A stretch of 64,000 nt of DNA, from assembly GCF_004798865.1 (NCBI RefSeq), contig NW_025336479.1, positions 8,014,485 through 8,078,484 of the forward strand, in the 5' to 3' direction. Below the pieces are notes generated by a model that ran no database searches, was not told the origin of the DNA, and worked only from the letters and a program-made list of their open reading frames with translations. This DNA is from Varanus komodoensis (Eukaryota; Chordata; Lepidosauria; Squamata; Varanidae). The position numbers and the translations under genes are program-made. Position 1 is the first letter of the stretch. Each line of letters starts with the position of its first letter. Positions 21,651-33,120 of the stretch are shown here, piece after piece.

Positions 21651-22454
21651 AACCTTTCCATTTCCTCAAATGACAATCAAAGCAACAAACAATTCTGAAC
21701 TGAAACACCTATTCACTGTTTATAGAAATGTCTATACCCAGGACCCAATTTTGTGTCTTATGCCACTCGATATAGTTGTCATCCTGCTTGCATAGGTCAG
21801 TTCTACTGATCTCAGATGATTTACTGACACTTTACATTGCCTTGTAATATTGAGCAGGATCTCAGGATTATGCCTTATTTTCAATCATATTTATTTAGAG
21901 CTTTGGAGGGGTTTTCCGTGGTGCTGAACCCCATTGGGAGATGCAGTTCAGAAGTCTTGCTAGCCTCTTAAAAGTTCAGACTAAAACCTGGATGAGATAT
22001 ATAACACTACTGGCACTGTAGTCATGGGACCCTGAAGAAAATAATCCTTTGGGGGTTACCATGCTAAACCAGAATTCTTTAGACTGCAGACAGTGGGCCA
22101 TACGTCTGACTAATGAGTGCTTAAAACTGGGGCTGTGCCGGATGGCTAATTTTCCCGGTTGTGTGATCAAAACAGACTGACCAAAGGAAAGCTTTCTACT
22201 TTGCCATAGTAGGAGACAATACAGGAAGCTGCATGACAATTCTATCCATGCTGACCCATAAAAAAGGGGGGAAAGGAAAAGGGATTTGCTACTGAAATTT
22301 GGTGGCAAACTGTTATGGAGACTTACTAAGGGCGAATGTAGCTCGTTTTCAAGTTAAATTTGACCATAGTAAGTTTGTTACTACGTTTGTAACAATGTAC
22401 CAGTGTGTTGTCTGTGCTGATTTGTAGGGATCAATGAGGGCAGGACAGACTCTA
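21651..22454. other. unique non-coding stretch
   Basis: No gene or named repeat recognised; a 110-aa minus-strand frame (21976-22308) has no family similarity. Confidence 0.5.
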
Positions 22455-22590
22455 GGAGCCAACATGTTTCCCACACTAGATTTTTAGACTACAACTCTCA
22501 TCAGCCTGAATCCAAATGGCCAATGGTCAGAGATGATGGGAGTTGCACTTCAAAACATCCAGAGGGCACCCATTTGGAGAAGGCTGAATT
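22455..22590. mobile_element. fold-back hAT-like MITE, nearly complete
   Basis: The left arm contains gagccaacatgtttcccac and gactacaactctcatcagcc. The right arm contains gatgatgggagttgcac, aacatccagagggcaccc and ends ggagaaggctg. The arms pair around aatggccaatggtc. Confidence 0.75.
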
Positions 22591-22859
22591 AGAACATTCA
22601 TTTTCAGGTTTGCATTTGTTATTATTTAATTTCACAAGATAGTTCGCTTGTAGAACTGCTTCCATCATGCATCTTCTATGATTCAGTCTGAGTTTTACAA
22701 GAAAGACATGGCACATCTAGACATGCCTTACGCCCATAAACAAGTAGAGGCGCATTAAATCCATACACAGGTGATCAGAGGAATCAAATACCTCATCTCT
22801 CTCAATATGTCCACTAAAAGTGCTTGTCTTTTGGCTCCTGCCTTTTATCCACCACTGGA

Positions 22860-23345
22860 ACATGGTCCCTGAGAACATCTCCAAAATGAAATTCAGGTTT
22901 CATGCCGAAAGAAGTGCTACATCCATGCTTTAAGCACTGGTACAAAGACCTTATCTACCTGGACACTATGATCAAGTTCTGGGGCCTGCTTCTAACTGCA
23001 TCTTCCAAGGGAGGCTCAGTTGGTGGCAACAAAGAGAAGAGACTTTTCAGGGGTGGCCTCCCAATTATGGAATGAGCTCCTCACTGAGGCAAACCTATCT
23101 TTCCAGTGCCAGGTACAGACCATCCTCTGCTCTATGGCATTCAGTTAGTCTACTGAGGCTGCTAATTGTTAAAGAGGTCTTAATATTTTGTTCAAGTTAT
23201 TGTAGTTTTAATCTGTTTTAAATTGGTTTAACATTTTGAATGGTAAGCTTTTCATGCTGCTTTAATACAGTGCATTTTATATTGTATTTTTAGGGCGCTG
23301 CTGTAAACGACCCAGGCTTTGGCTATTGGACAGTAGAGAAAATAA
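22860..23345 (+). mobile_element. L2-like LINE, 3' end
   Basis: Blocks in family order: a cgaaagaagtgctac region, gcttctaactgcatcttcc, gagaagagacttttcagggg, tggcctcccaattatggaat, gagctcctcactgaggc and ctttccagtgccaggtacag. These are followed by a T-rich 3' UTR and a gctttggctattggacagta-like tip. They correspond to the end of ORF2 plus the 3' UTR of the L2-like family. 5' truncated, with many changes. Confidence 0.75.
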
Positions 23346-23371
23346 ACAGACAGACAGACAGACAGACTGAC
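23346..23371. repeat. (CAGA)n microsatellite
   Basis: Five to six units directly after the L2-like tail. Confidence 0.92.
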
Positions 23372-25561
23372 TCAAGCACTCATGTTCAGTAAAGCCTTTG
23401 TTCCAAATATGTAATGTTAGAAATGTCTCTCATTCTTGAAATAAGTTTTCAGAGATAACCATCATTTTCCAGCCAGTCCAATCCAGCCAGTCCAATATAA
23501 CTTTGGTGCATATTCCACAAATTACCTCCCATTTTGCCTGACTTTCCAGAGAGAACTGCATAACAGACTAAAATTTTTAGTTTGTACAAAGCATTTTTTA
23601 AAGACGAGTATTGGATTTCTTTTTAATTGCCTGTAGACTTCAAGGCACAGCAGATATTGACCTGTTGGCATTAAGCTTCCATATTTACCTGCTGCCCCTG
23701 TGGTTGGTCTAATTTCCATAGACATTATCTGGATTTGTGGGTAACAGAAACACAGTGGGTGTTTGTTTTTCTTTAAAGATAAAAAATAAATACGCTCTAT
23801 TATGCAATGTGCTCTAAATATCTTGAATATTTAGTTAAGAATGTAATGCTTCACAGAGACCAGGACGAATTAGCAGACCACTAAGTCAGCCAGAATGTCA
23901 GTATTTATGCAACTGCCTATCCTAGGGGTACCTTTTGGTAAGCAGCACTTGCGAAGAGGAACATGGAGCTGCAAGATAGCCCTGCACCGCCCGAGATTCG
24001 TCTCCACTCACCTGCATGCCTTTCATTGCTCTCTGTGCTCGACATGCCCCGAGTTTCAAGTGGCATTCCTTGAGCCTTGGCTAGCTGCCTGCTCTGAGCA
24101 CAGGGTCCGTTCTGGGTGGTGACATCTGCAAGTGTTCTTGGGGTTCCTGACTTCTCTTGGATGTCCGTCCCCTTTTAAAATTGTGTTGACTATTGTGAAC
24201 AAGCCACGGGTGAAAGAATTCTCCTGTACTTGCAGCAAGATTAGTGCGTGGCGTAAAAAGACTGGGCTGCCCCCGTGTTATTCTAATCTTCCTGTGTTGT
24301 AACTCGTACTCAGAGCGAGTGAGACGAGTGTTAGGCTGAGGCGGAAGAGGATGCCGTTCCAGTTGTCCTTGATACCATGGTTCTGAATCCATCTCAGCCA
24401 CTTTCTGCTATCTGAGCAGCCACATGGTTGGGTTGTTTGAACCATGTTATACAACTAAATTCTGAGGCTTAACATAGCTGAATGTACACATATCTATGCA
24501 CTAGTAGAAAGGAGATGACACTGGCCAGGAATTCAAAGTGTGACATAATTACTGAATTTGGAAGCACAGAAACAGAAACTTTATATAGTACAGATTTCAA
24601 AGCTCAGATCAAAAATGGCTATTTTACCATATGTAGCTCACAATCAAGACCCCAGATTCATCTCTCTCTCTCTCAATCTCTCTTTTGGTTGAAGATTCCA
24701 AATTGTAACACACAGATCCCAGTTTTGCCATTTGTAGCCTTTCAAAATATCTGCATCAAAGGTTCGAACAATATTGACCCACCAAAGGTTTTTCTAAGTG
24801 AATACTGACAGAGATAGCACAAAGTGAATTTTGATGACTAATTTTCCAGTTAAGGTCCACAAAATATGGATTCTTGTATCAAAATGTATACAATTTCTGG
24901 TTTTTAGTGTCTAAAATAGCAGATTTTTGAAAGAACTACTCATTTTAAAAACCCATGGTGAAATGAAATGGAGAAACTGTTAGAACAACTCAGCAGCAAA
25001 CTTCTAGGTGAGGACTAAACCATTTGATGGCTTTTATTTATGGATGAGGTTCTCATTTGTGAGTATATGTATTCACCACATCCAGATTTTAATCAGAACT
25101 TGATATGCCTCTGAAATTTATTTCCATTCCTCTCTCTTAAGGAATTCACTTGTGCATCTAGAATTCAGACATGAATTCTGAGACAGAAGTGTTCAAATGT
25201 TTTTTGATAGAGTAGGAATAAACTTCCAACTGTATTAACTCTACCAGGCCAAAGCACCTGAATGTAATTTGCTTCTAATTAGAACATGTAAAGGGAACCA
25301 TTTATTTAAGATTATCTGACTTGTTCTGTGTGCCAGATGAGTCCTAACAAAGAGAGGATAAAGATGATCATTTACTGAGTGATAACTAACTGTCCATACT
25401 GTACGTGTTTCCACTTCATAAAACCATATGCCTGAATAATCTTGCCAGGAGAAAATTTTATCATATTCCAGGGCTGGTTGGTAGCTGACCCTGTTTTAGG
25501 GTAGTCTGGTTCATTTTATAGGCTTTCAGACAGCTACCAGAAGTTGTCTGGGTGTCTATAA
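23372..25561. other. unique non-coding stretch
   Basis: A/T-rich, repeat-poor DNA with a short TC run at 24659-24674. No gene was supported. The 108-aa plus-strand frame (24482-24808) is uninformative. Confidence 0.5.
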
Positions 25562-25645
25562 CAGGGTCCTCACCTTTTTGGACCCATTAATATATTTGGG
25601 AATATAAGCAACTGCTGTGGGGACCACCACAAAAGGTCTAATCAG
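25562..25645 (+). mobile_element. candidate hAT-like left end
   Basis: The sequence cagggtcctcacctttttgg, followed by ctgtggggaccaccac and aaaaggtct, resembles the left end of a hAT-type element. A right end was not convincingly found. Confidence 0.3.
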
Positions 25646-26149
25646 TGAATCACTTATTCAGCAAGAACTATTGGCTACCACAATGTCTCTTTAATAAAGG
25701 AGTGTATAATTCAGCTGATTAGAAGCAGTGCAGGACAGCTAATGCTTCTTTTAAATGTATCATTTGCCAATGCCCAGTAGATACTTCTCTTTGGGAGGAG
25801 GGTATTACATAGATGAATTTTGTACTGGAACCATTTTTAATGTTTACTAGTGTATCTACTCTTTTAAACCGGTTCAAGAAAAGTAACAAATGGAAGGTGA
25901 ATGGATAGCACCGTTGGAAGGATAACAATTCACTTCCTGTAATGCAGCATTGGAAATGCTTTCCATCCATGAATGGGTGGAATACAGGTGCCTGGTTCAG
26001 ATGGCTACTTATTTGGATGTTTGGTCTGATTTGGTGAAAACAATGTATAATTGCCAGAAAGTTGTACATATTTCATACACTTCTATGTACTCATATTTAA
26101 AAAGGGAAAATAAAAGTCAAATCAGGTGCCTGTGGGTACCACACTTGCC
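25646..26149. other. unique non-coding stretch
   Basis: No gene or named repeat recognised. Confidence 0.45.
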
Positions 26150-26370
26150 TATATTTATTTATTACATTTATATGCCACCCCATAGCCCAAAGGGCTCTCT
26201 GGATGGCTTACAATAAAAACAATAGAGCTGATTATTTATACTACTTACCCACTGCCTTTCCTCACTTTTCACAAAGGTGGTATAGCCAGTAGAAACAAAG
26301 ACCCGGGGCAGATACAGAATATTTAATATAAAACTATGAATAAAAATACAGAAGAAGTACAAAATTAATA
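26150..26370 (-). mobile_element. L2-like LINE, 3' end
   Basis: On the plus strand it begins with an antisense tail, tatttatttattacatttat, then atgccaccccatagcccaaa and gggctctctggatggcttac. Read on the minus strand this gives the usual gtaagccatccagagagccc end with an A/T tail. A further 130 bp of A/T-rich 3' UTR follows. Confidence 0.75.
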
Positions 26371-27230
26371 AAGAGTCCAAACACTGTGCCACTGGTCCTA
26401 GAATGCACCCAGAGCCTGATGTCACGAGTTTTCCTGGCACATGGAACATCTATAGATTTTCAAAACTATATGTAATACTGTACTGGGATTCTCCCACACC
26501 TGTCTGTCAGAAAGCGTCCTGCCAAGGTTATTTGTATGCTCCAAGGATTTACTCCCTGAATCAGAATGTGAACTATTACTATAATGTCTTTTCTGGCATT
26601 ATAGTCAATAACAATATTATTCCGATGCATCACTTAACTCTTGTTTATGTACTTCATTCAAACGATGTTCTGCATTTAAGATGACTGTGGCACCAACTTT
26701 GCCTACTGGTTTTGTTACACTATCAGAATTAATTGCTAAGCATGAAAAAGCTCACTTTTGCTGGAAAGAGCAGAGGTGCATCCCTATATTCTTATTCTGA
26801 TACACTCTGCCTGTGCAGTTAGTTCTTGCACTGGGATCCAGCTGCAGTCCAGCTTACTATCAGATGCGGGTGGTGTTGCGCAGGCACATTCATTAGCCCG
26901 CACATGGATTCTGCTCTTTACTGCTGACCTTCTCCCTGGCAGGCCAGGTCCAACCCTTTGCTACAGGGCTCCGTTCAGGCACCGGCCTCCGCACTGGGAC
27001 ACCCCAAGGCCCCATTTCCTTGCGATTTTATCGCCTGCTACTTTTCATCTTTCTGTCTCCTTGGTTCTGTCAAACATGTACTTTTCTCTTCTCTTTTGCG
27101 GAGTCTGCAATGAGCTCAGAAAACTGCCTGAATGTTTTGGCACCACCAGCTCTTTCAGTCAAAACACTTACAAAGAAAGAAGCGTTCCTAGCAAACCCTG
27201 CCCTTCATGCAAGCCATTGCTGAGTTTGAA
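26371..27230. other. unique non-coding stretch
   Basis: It holds a 181-codon plus-strand open frame (26758-27303) without recognised domains or flanking splice logic. Not called as a gene. Confidence 0.45.
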
Positions 27231-27244
27231 GTGCCCTCTAGTGG
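27231..27244 (-). promoter_or_regulatory. CTCF-type motif
   Basis: The plus strand reads gtgccctctagtgg. Its reverse complement, ccactagagggcac, fits all 14 positions of the core CTCF consensus CCASYAGRKGGCRS. CTCF marks loop anchors and insulators in vertebrates. A 14-mer match is not proof of binding. Confidence 0.45.
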
Positions 27245-27305
27245 TGAAGGCTGGCACTTTGAGCACGCGCGACGAGGAAGCTGTCCTTGCCGGAGGTTTC
27301 TAAAG

Positions 27306-27448
27306 CAAGGGTAGAGAGCCTAGTGCCTTCCAGAGGCTTTGGATTACAACTCCCATATGCCACAACCAGCATGGTCGACGGATGGGGAAGATAGGAGCTG
27401 CAGTACAAGATATTTAGAGGGCAGCATGTTACCTGCCTCTCCCTTAGA
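27306..27448. mobile_element. fold-back hAT-like MITE with matching ends
   Basis: The left end aagggtagagagcctagtgcc-type sequence pairs with the right end gcagcatgttacctgcctct plus ccctt. Inside are attacaactcccatatgcc and gatgggga with taggagctgcagtacaag. The target duplication is no longer visible. Confidence 0.68.
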
Positions 27449-28529
27449 GAATTCCTTGCCTGCTGTAGTTCAAATGTGCTTTAAGCCCTTATTCACCACC
27501 TCAGTTTTTCAGACGTCACCTTTGTGCTCACTTATTTACACTGTCAGATTCCACTATGGCAAAAGCAAAGACAAACGATATACTTTGGAAACTGAAGTCA
27601 GAGATGTTGGTTATAATGGCATTTGCAGCTCTGGCAGGTCCACCAATGTCCTGTACTATTTACTGCTTTCTTCTCAAAAAGTCAGTAAGATGAGAGTGCA
27701 AAGATGGATGCATTCAACACAATGAAAGGTGAAGAATACCAGTTTTAGAGAAATTAATTGCACGTGTTTTCTGTGGAATTATCCACATAGTGTGGCAGAC
27801 TATAAAATCTAGGTGCCTGCCTCACTTGTCCCATTTAAATCACTGAAGAGTTAGTGTGGGTTAAATGCTGATGTAGTTGCAAGGTGACTGAAAAAAATAA
27901 GTGATGCAAGGAGGGACTGATATCCTGGCAATGGGTGGGACTGACACGGTTGACAAAATGCCATCCGTTCTCTGGTTAAACACTTGGAAATCCCAGTTTT
28001 AAATGATCCTTTTCTCTCTCTTAGATGCTTCTAGGTGGGGCGCCATTGTTGGGCCTTTTCCACAGAAGTTTAGCAGGGGCACAGAGGACAGTGCGGGTGC
28101 TGGGAACCCTCCATCTGGAAGCACCCATTGTTTCCATTTTCTTGAAAAGCACTTTAGTACCTGCAAGCAAGGACCGTGATGCTGTTCTATTCCACAACGT
28201 GGATTCAGTAGTCTACTTGCTATCGCATGTCACCTTTCTTAGCGAACAAAGATGGTTTTCATTTCTGACGCTAATGCAGACCCTCCTTTTCTGCATCAAT
28301 CGTTTCTGTTGATGTTCAGGGGGCAATGATTGCCCAGAGTGGCTTGCAATGGATGCAACTCTCTTGGCCTCTCTTGAAAAAAATGACCAAGTTCCAGTTA
28401 TCCAGGTTTATTTAGTTCCATGCTTAATGAAAGTTCCCCCTTTCATATGGGGCTACTTTTAAGACATCTTGGAAGCACGAGTTGGTGCAAAATGAAGTGA
28501 TCTGGTTTTCCTCTGGCATCCAGTGACTG
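27449..28529. other. unique non-coding stretch
   Basis: No gene or named repeat recognised; the 128-aa frame at 27339-27725 starts inside the MITE and is not supported. Confidence 0.45.
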
Positions 28530-28675
28530 AATCACACAACTCTAATCTTATTTCACCATTGCTGGCTACCTGTTTGCTTCTGGACTCAGCTTAAAAATTG
28601 ATCTCAGTTTTAAAAGCATAAAAGGATCTGTTCCTGGTTATCTCAAGGACCATCTGCTGCTACCCTGCTTGAAGA
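28530..28675 (+). mobile_element. L2-like LINE, ORF2-end fragment
   Basis: The blocks ttgctggctacctgtttgc, agttttaaaagcataaaagg and ctgttcctggttatctcaag match the region of the L2-like family that encodes a WLP..FKVL..KAL..L-type stretch near the ORF2 end. Heavily diverged. Confidence 0.6.
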
Positions 28676-28780
28676 CAGGGATGAGGAGCCTTGGCCCTGT
28701 GGGACTCATTCAGCTCAGAGGTTCTCCATTCAACCAACACAGCCCCCAACCCTTGCCCAAGCCCTCTGGAGCCCAGTGAG
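28676..28780 (+). repeat. dispersed repeat pair (copy 1)
   Basis: The sequence cagggatgaggagccttggcc with actcattcagctcagag and ccaacacagcccccaaccc shares blocks with 37899-38035 (ggatcttggacccacaggcc, taatccagctcagag). The start is hAT-like. Family not named. Confidence 0.35.
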
Positions 28781-29984
28781 GACTTACTGATATCAGGGAT
28801 GTGATGCAGGTCCTCTCAGAGATGGAGAGAGGCCAGGTGACTTTCAATTTTTGAGGCCCTCCTGGTATATCAATAATTGGAGATTTTTAAATATATTTTA
28901 AATGTTTGCATTAACAAATTAGTCCTTTGAACACAAAAAGATACAATGCAATATTGTGTAAGAAATGCTCTTTTATCCAATAAGGGGAACATTTTTCTGT
29001 GCAGATTCACCAATTTTTGTGTAAAACTGATAGGCTGAATAATTGTTCTGTTTTCGAGAGAGCCAGTGGATGTATGGCATCTGATCCATTCTCTGAAATA
29101 TGTGGTTGGGCTGGAAAAGGGGAGTTACCCTTTTATGTAAGATTTGCCCTCAATGTGGACTGGCTACGTGTGCAGGATTTACTATTCTCCCAGTCCGCCA
29201 CAGGGACAAATGGCCATAGGAACTGAAAGGACCAAAATTGCTTTGGTTTTTTTTTTTTTTTTTTTGGAAGATGAAGCCTGGTCTAGTTTGTTCTCCTGCC
29301 ACATGGTCAACATTCTAGTCCTGTACCTGATTTACTTTTTGTTTGGCCTGTTTATGGGGAGACAAGCCCAACTGTATACACGACTTCCAACATGAAGCAT
29401 AGATGCAGCGTGGATTCGTACAGGGGCAATCTGATGTCTTCAGTTTTATTTTTCCATCCTTGTCTTGACGCTTCCTAACACAGAGTTAGCTTTCTCTCTC
29501 TCTTGACAGCTGCAGCACACCAAGATGATGCTTCCCAGTTCACTTTCTAAGACCTCTTTCTCGAATGGCAACACACATAAACACAAACACACTGAGTGAG
29601 GTCAGCTCCTCCCAGTGAGCTGTGTTGTGATGGGGCTGTATTACAGCGACATGCACAGATCTGATGAGCAGACAGTAAAAGGCTGTGGCGAAGGCGGAGG
29701 CGGACAATGTGCTTTTTCTCTGTCGGTGTTTGGCCTCAGGCAGCTCATTCGGTGCCTCTCCCCAGAGAGCCCAGCAGGCATTAAGGCACAAAGGCTCAAG
29801 CAGCCTAGATGGAAGATCTCCCGTTTGAAGGGAAACACCAAGGCTCATCTGGTAAATATTTAACCCAGGGAACTCCTCTCCATATGGATCCAACTTGCTG
29901 AGGTGGCAAAGGGCACCCGGCCCTGGGGAACATGCCAGCACTTTCCAATACAAATACCCATCACAGTGATAAAAACCATCAAGG
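28781..29984. other. unique non-coding stretch
   Basis: It contains a 19-base poly-T run at 29247-29265. The longest open frame in the window (203 codons, minus, 29540-30151) begins in the neighbouring CpG-rich block, but shows no domain and is opposed by open plus-strand frames. Not called. Confidence 0.45.
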
Positions 29985-30262
29985 CAGCGGAGTGGCACAT
30001 TGTCATTCTGCGCTGGAGTGGTGACCTGGCGCAGCAGTGGAAGAAAAGGTGCCTGCGGCGACGGCAGCCAGCCGCACTTTCCCGATTTCCACACCCGGCA
30101 TGGATCTCGGCGATGCCTGCGTAGGAACAGACATGTGCGATCGGCATTCATGAGCAGTGCGTCACGTGTGGTTTTTCAACACGATCACGACCACTTATCT
30201 TGTTTCCTATAATGGGCCCAACAGATGCTTCTGGGAAGCCGGCGAGAGGGGACACGAGGGCA
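29985..30262. promoter_or_regulatory. CpG-rich block with E-box
   Basis: About twenty CpG dinucleotides are packed into roughly 280 bp, whereas most of the window is CpG-poor. It contains tgcggcgacggcag, ctcggcgatgcctgcg and a canonical CACGTG E-box (30163-30168). Retained CpGs suggest an unmethylated regulatory element, or a locally conserved or recently inserted sequence. The lack of stops on both strands here follows from the GC content. Confidence 0.35.
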
Positions 30263-31675
30263 ACAGAGCTTTCCCACTATTGTTCCCAGCCACTGACATT
30301 CAGAGACAATCTTCTCCACGACTTTGTCCGATCACCTTTTAAAGCATCCAACTCAGTGATGAGGCATTTATTGTGTGCTTATCATTCTCTATTCACAGCC
30401 AGTTATGACAATGTTGTGACCTTGCAGATTCATTTCTGTTTTTAAGCAGTAATTTCAGATTTTATTTAAAGAGCAGGGAAAATGAGGTACTAAAGTAGAT
30501 GCAGCAGATTAATAGCCTCAGACAGAGAAGCCCCACAGCTGCAAAAGCACATCCAGTCCCTATATGCTCTGTGAGAGAGGACTGGCTTTTACCTGCCCTA
30601 AATTCTCATTGTTCAGCTTCGTAGGATGATTCACGGAAGAACATTCCTGCTTCCCTTCCAACATATACGTTGGATGGAGAATCTACAACTAGAGCCCCTT
30701 CCATAGGTTGGAATTACTGGTGCTTTCCACTGCATCGAAAACAGAATCTTGTGTCACACACAAATGCAATGGTGTGTGTGCAGAGAAATGTCCTCCATTT
30801 CATGTGTGCGCATGTGTATGCTTTATCCTCTCCAGGTTTGCTGGAGTAAAAGAGTAGAGAGTGATATAAGAAGTAAAATAAAAAGCTCCTCTCACTCTCT
30901 CTCTCAAAAAATCATGGAGAAAGTGTGGGGATGGAGAGAGAAGAGAGGGCAGCTTGTGGTTCTCCTTGCCGTTGACCTCATGCCTCTCGCGTGGTGAAGC
31001 CAGCAGGATCAGCACCCCCATGGTCTTCCCCCCAAAAGCACTTCCTGAAAGCAGGACAGCCCAAGAGGAAGCACCATCAAGGCAATGAGATTTACTTCTG
31101 GGTAGACATGTAGAGCAGCACATTTTCAGCTAGCTGCTCTTTGAGGCAAGAGGACCAACAAGACAGTTGAAAAGACATTCCAAACTTGATTTTCCACATT
31201 GCCCAGAAGGCTTCGGCTACGGAACGGTATGGAAAAGAAATGAATAATGATGGGTTTTTTCCCCCAAAGGGCATATTCCAGTGTAAATAGCTCTATGCAT
31301 GGCTCTTCAAAGGTTTGCTAACTGTAGGCTACCCAGAGAAGTTAATCTTATGGGACAGTATTCAAATGTCACAAATAAATCCATAAATGCCTCTCATTTG
31401 GAGGGTGCAAGTTTTGCAGCTTGTGCAAAAACATCCTGGCTGCTTGTTTTCTCCTGCCCTGGCCCTGCGTGTACTTGCAGTGCAAGGGATGGAGAAGAAA
31501 CAGTGAGAAAAGACACGATCCTTGTCGAGTTTAGGCAGGAAAGAGCCTTACAAAAGGCCCCTTTTCTGCTTAGGATTGTGCCCACAGACGCTCATTTTGT
31601 TGGTCACATTTAGTTGCGCCGTCTTCCTGTGAGCTGACTTGCGCAGATGGCTGTACAAACCAGCAAAACCCGATC
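30263..31675. other. unique non-coding stretch
   Basis: Mostly unremarkable. A short piece of the palindromic-core dispersed repeat lies at 31081-31115 (gagatttacttctgggtag). A TC run lies at 30892-30905. Confidence 0.45.
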
Positions 31676-31836
31676 CCGTGGAGCAGGTATGGTGTTTGGA
31701 CTGAGTTCTCTGCTGGTACCGAAAGAAGACAAGAGCGGTTGTACCACCTGGGGCATAGAGGTTCATGAGTGAACCTCATCCAGGAGAGCGGATCTCAGCT
31801 CCTGGATCAGGCATGGTCTTTGGACTGAACGCACTG
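31676..31836. repeat. local direct repeat around a hairpin
   Basis: About 36 bp at 31676-31711 (gagcaggtatggtgtttgga then ctga) recur at 31801-31836 (gatcaggcatggtctttgga then ctga), 125 bp apart. Between them lies an exact 8-bp hairpin, gaggttca and tgaacctc (31759-31778). Confidence 0.7.
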
Positions 31837-31844
31837 GGCAAACA

Positions 31845-31864
31845 CCCCCCCCCCCCCCCCCCCC
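31845..31864. repeat. poly-C run, 20 bases
   Basis: Uninterrupted C tract; its length should be treated with caution as homopolymers are error-prone. Confidence 0.9.
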
Positions 31865-32811
31865 AGTCTCCATTCCCAAACTGCAGAATGGGAAAAATAG
31901 TACTCAGCTCCTTTGCTCACAGCCATGTCTTAAAGGAATAATTTCCCCCTATAATATCTATTAGCATAAGAGCTGGAGACAGGGGAAAAGAAGGAAATGG
32001 GAGCAAAAGGATTATAATATATTCCATTTGGCCACACATTCTTTTTTGAAACGTTTAGTGTCCCATATTGCTCTCTGGAAATAACCATTTTCTAAAAACC
32101 TAAATATAAACTCCAAATGCAAAGAAATGGTATGGGGGGATGACCAGACATAAATATTTTATGTTTCAATCTGGAGTTTAGCATCGAAGGGAGTAAATAT
32201 TTTAAACTCCGGCAGCAGCTATGGTGGCTAGAGAGAAAGCAACACTGTTGAATATTTTAACATCTGGAGCCACTTAGTGGCAGGAAAAAGCACTTTTGAT
32301 CTAAAGAGATAGGGCTGGATTTCTCTTGCTGTGCATAACGTCCACTGTGTTAGCTAGGCAGCTCCGTCTTGCAGTTTGGGGATGCCCTGACTCTGCTCAG
32401 AGACATGAATACCTTGTGCAGAGTCTGCGAGCCACTTAGCATATAATTTGGCCTTTTCAGAATTTAACCAAGCATGTTTTCAATTAAGATATAAGGAGGG
32501 GCAAAAGAAAGCTTCTAGCCCTTATGGTTCTGTCCCAGTGTGTGATAGCATGCAGCTTGTTTCTTGCAAAAGATTTAAAAGATAATGAAAGCCCTAACAA
32601 AGCTTCTGTTTCCCATCCAGTATCTCCATGAGTATTACATTTTGCACTTTTTGCTGATATACCCAGTGGGTTAATTAACAAGCTACTTTATATCAGTTTT
32701 ATGTTCATCATACTCATCCAGACTCTTTAGGAAGATTCAGGCTGAAAATCCATTTGGGCTGCACTCATGTGAGGCTGACTTTAGCATAGCCAGCACAACC
32801 CAGGTTCTCCT
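31865..32811. other. unique non-coding stretch
   Basis: A/T-rich and repeat-free as far as I can see; no gene recognised. Confidence 0.45.
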
Positions 32812-32930
32812 CAGGGGCGTGGACTATGTTTCCCATAATCCCTAGCTAGCATGGCCACCATGCTGGCTCGAGGCGATCGTCATTTCAGTCCAACACATAT
32901 GAAATGGTGGCCGGTTAGAGAAGGTTGACC
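32812..32930. mobile_element. fold-back hAT-like MITE, worn
   Basis: It contains ggactatgtttcccataatcc and tagcatggccaccatgctgg as left arm and centre, then atttcagtccaacacatatg and gccggttagagaaggttg as right arm. More diverged than the other copies. Confidence 0.5.
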
Positions 32931-33120
32931 TTCCCTATCTGGAATCGGGGAGCATTCCAGCCAAATTTCCATCATATTTCTGAAGATTCTTCATGGTGAC
33001 CGCCATTGCTCATTTTGAAAAATCGACTCTGAAGCCCCCACAATACTGCAAGACCTCCCAGAGAAGCCCATGCAAGGAGTAGTGGTCCAAGTACATACCA
33101 AGCCTTAAGGGCTGGCCATA
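32931..33120. other. unique non-coding stretch
   Basis: Nothing recognised. Confidence 0.4.

Noticed and set aside
26758-27303. 181-codon plus-strand frame
   Set aside because: No family similarity and ordinary non-coding composition. It ends just inside the edge of a hAT-like MITE and contains a CTCF-type motif.
29540-30151. Longest open frame in the window, 203 codons, minus strand
   Set aside because: No recognisable domain, signal or repeat. Several plus-strand frames are open over the same bases, and the right half is explained by a CpG-rich block with few stops. No splice or initiation evidence.
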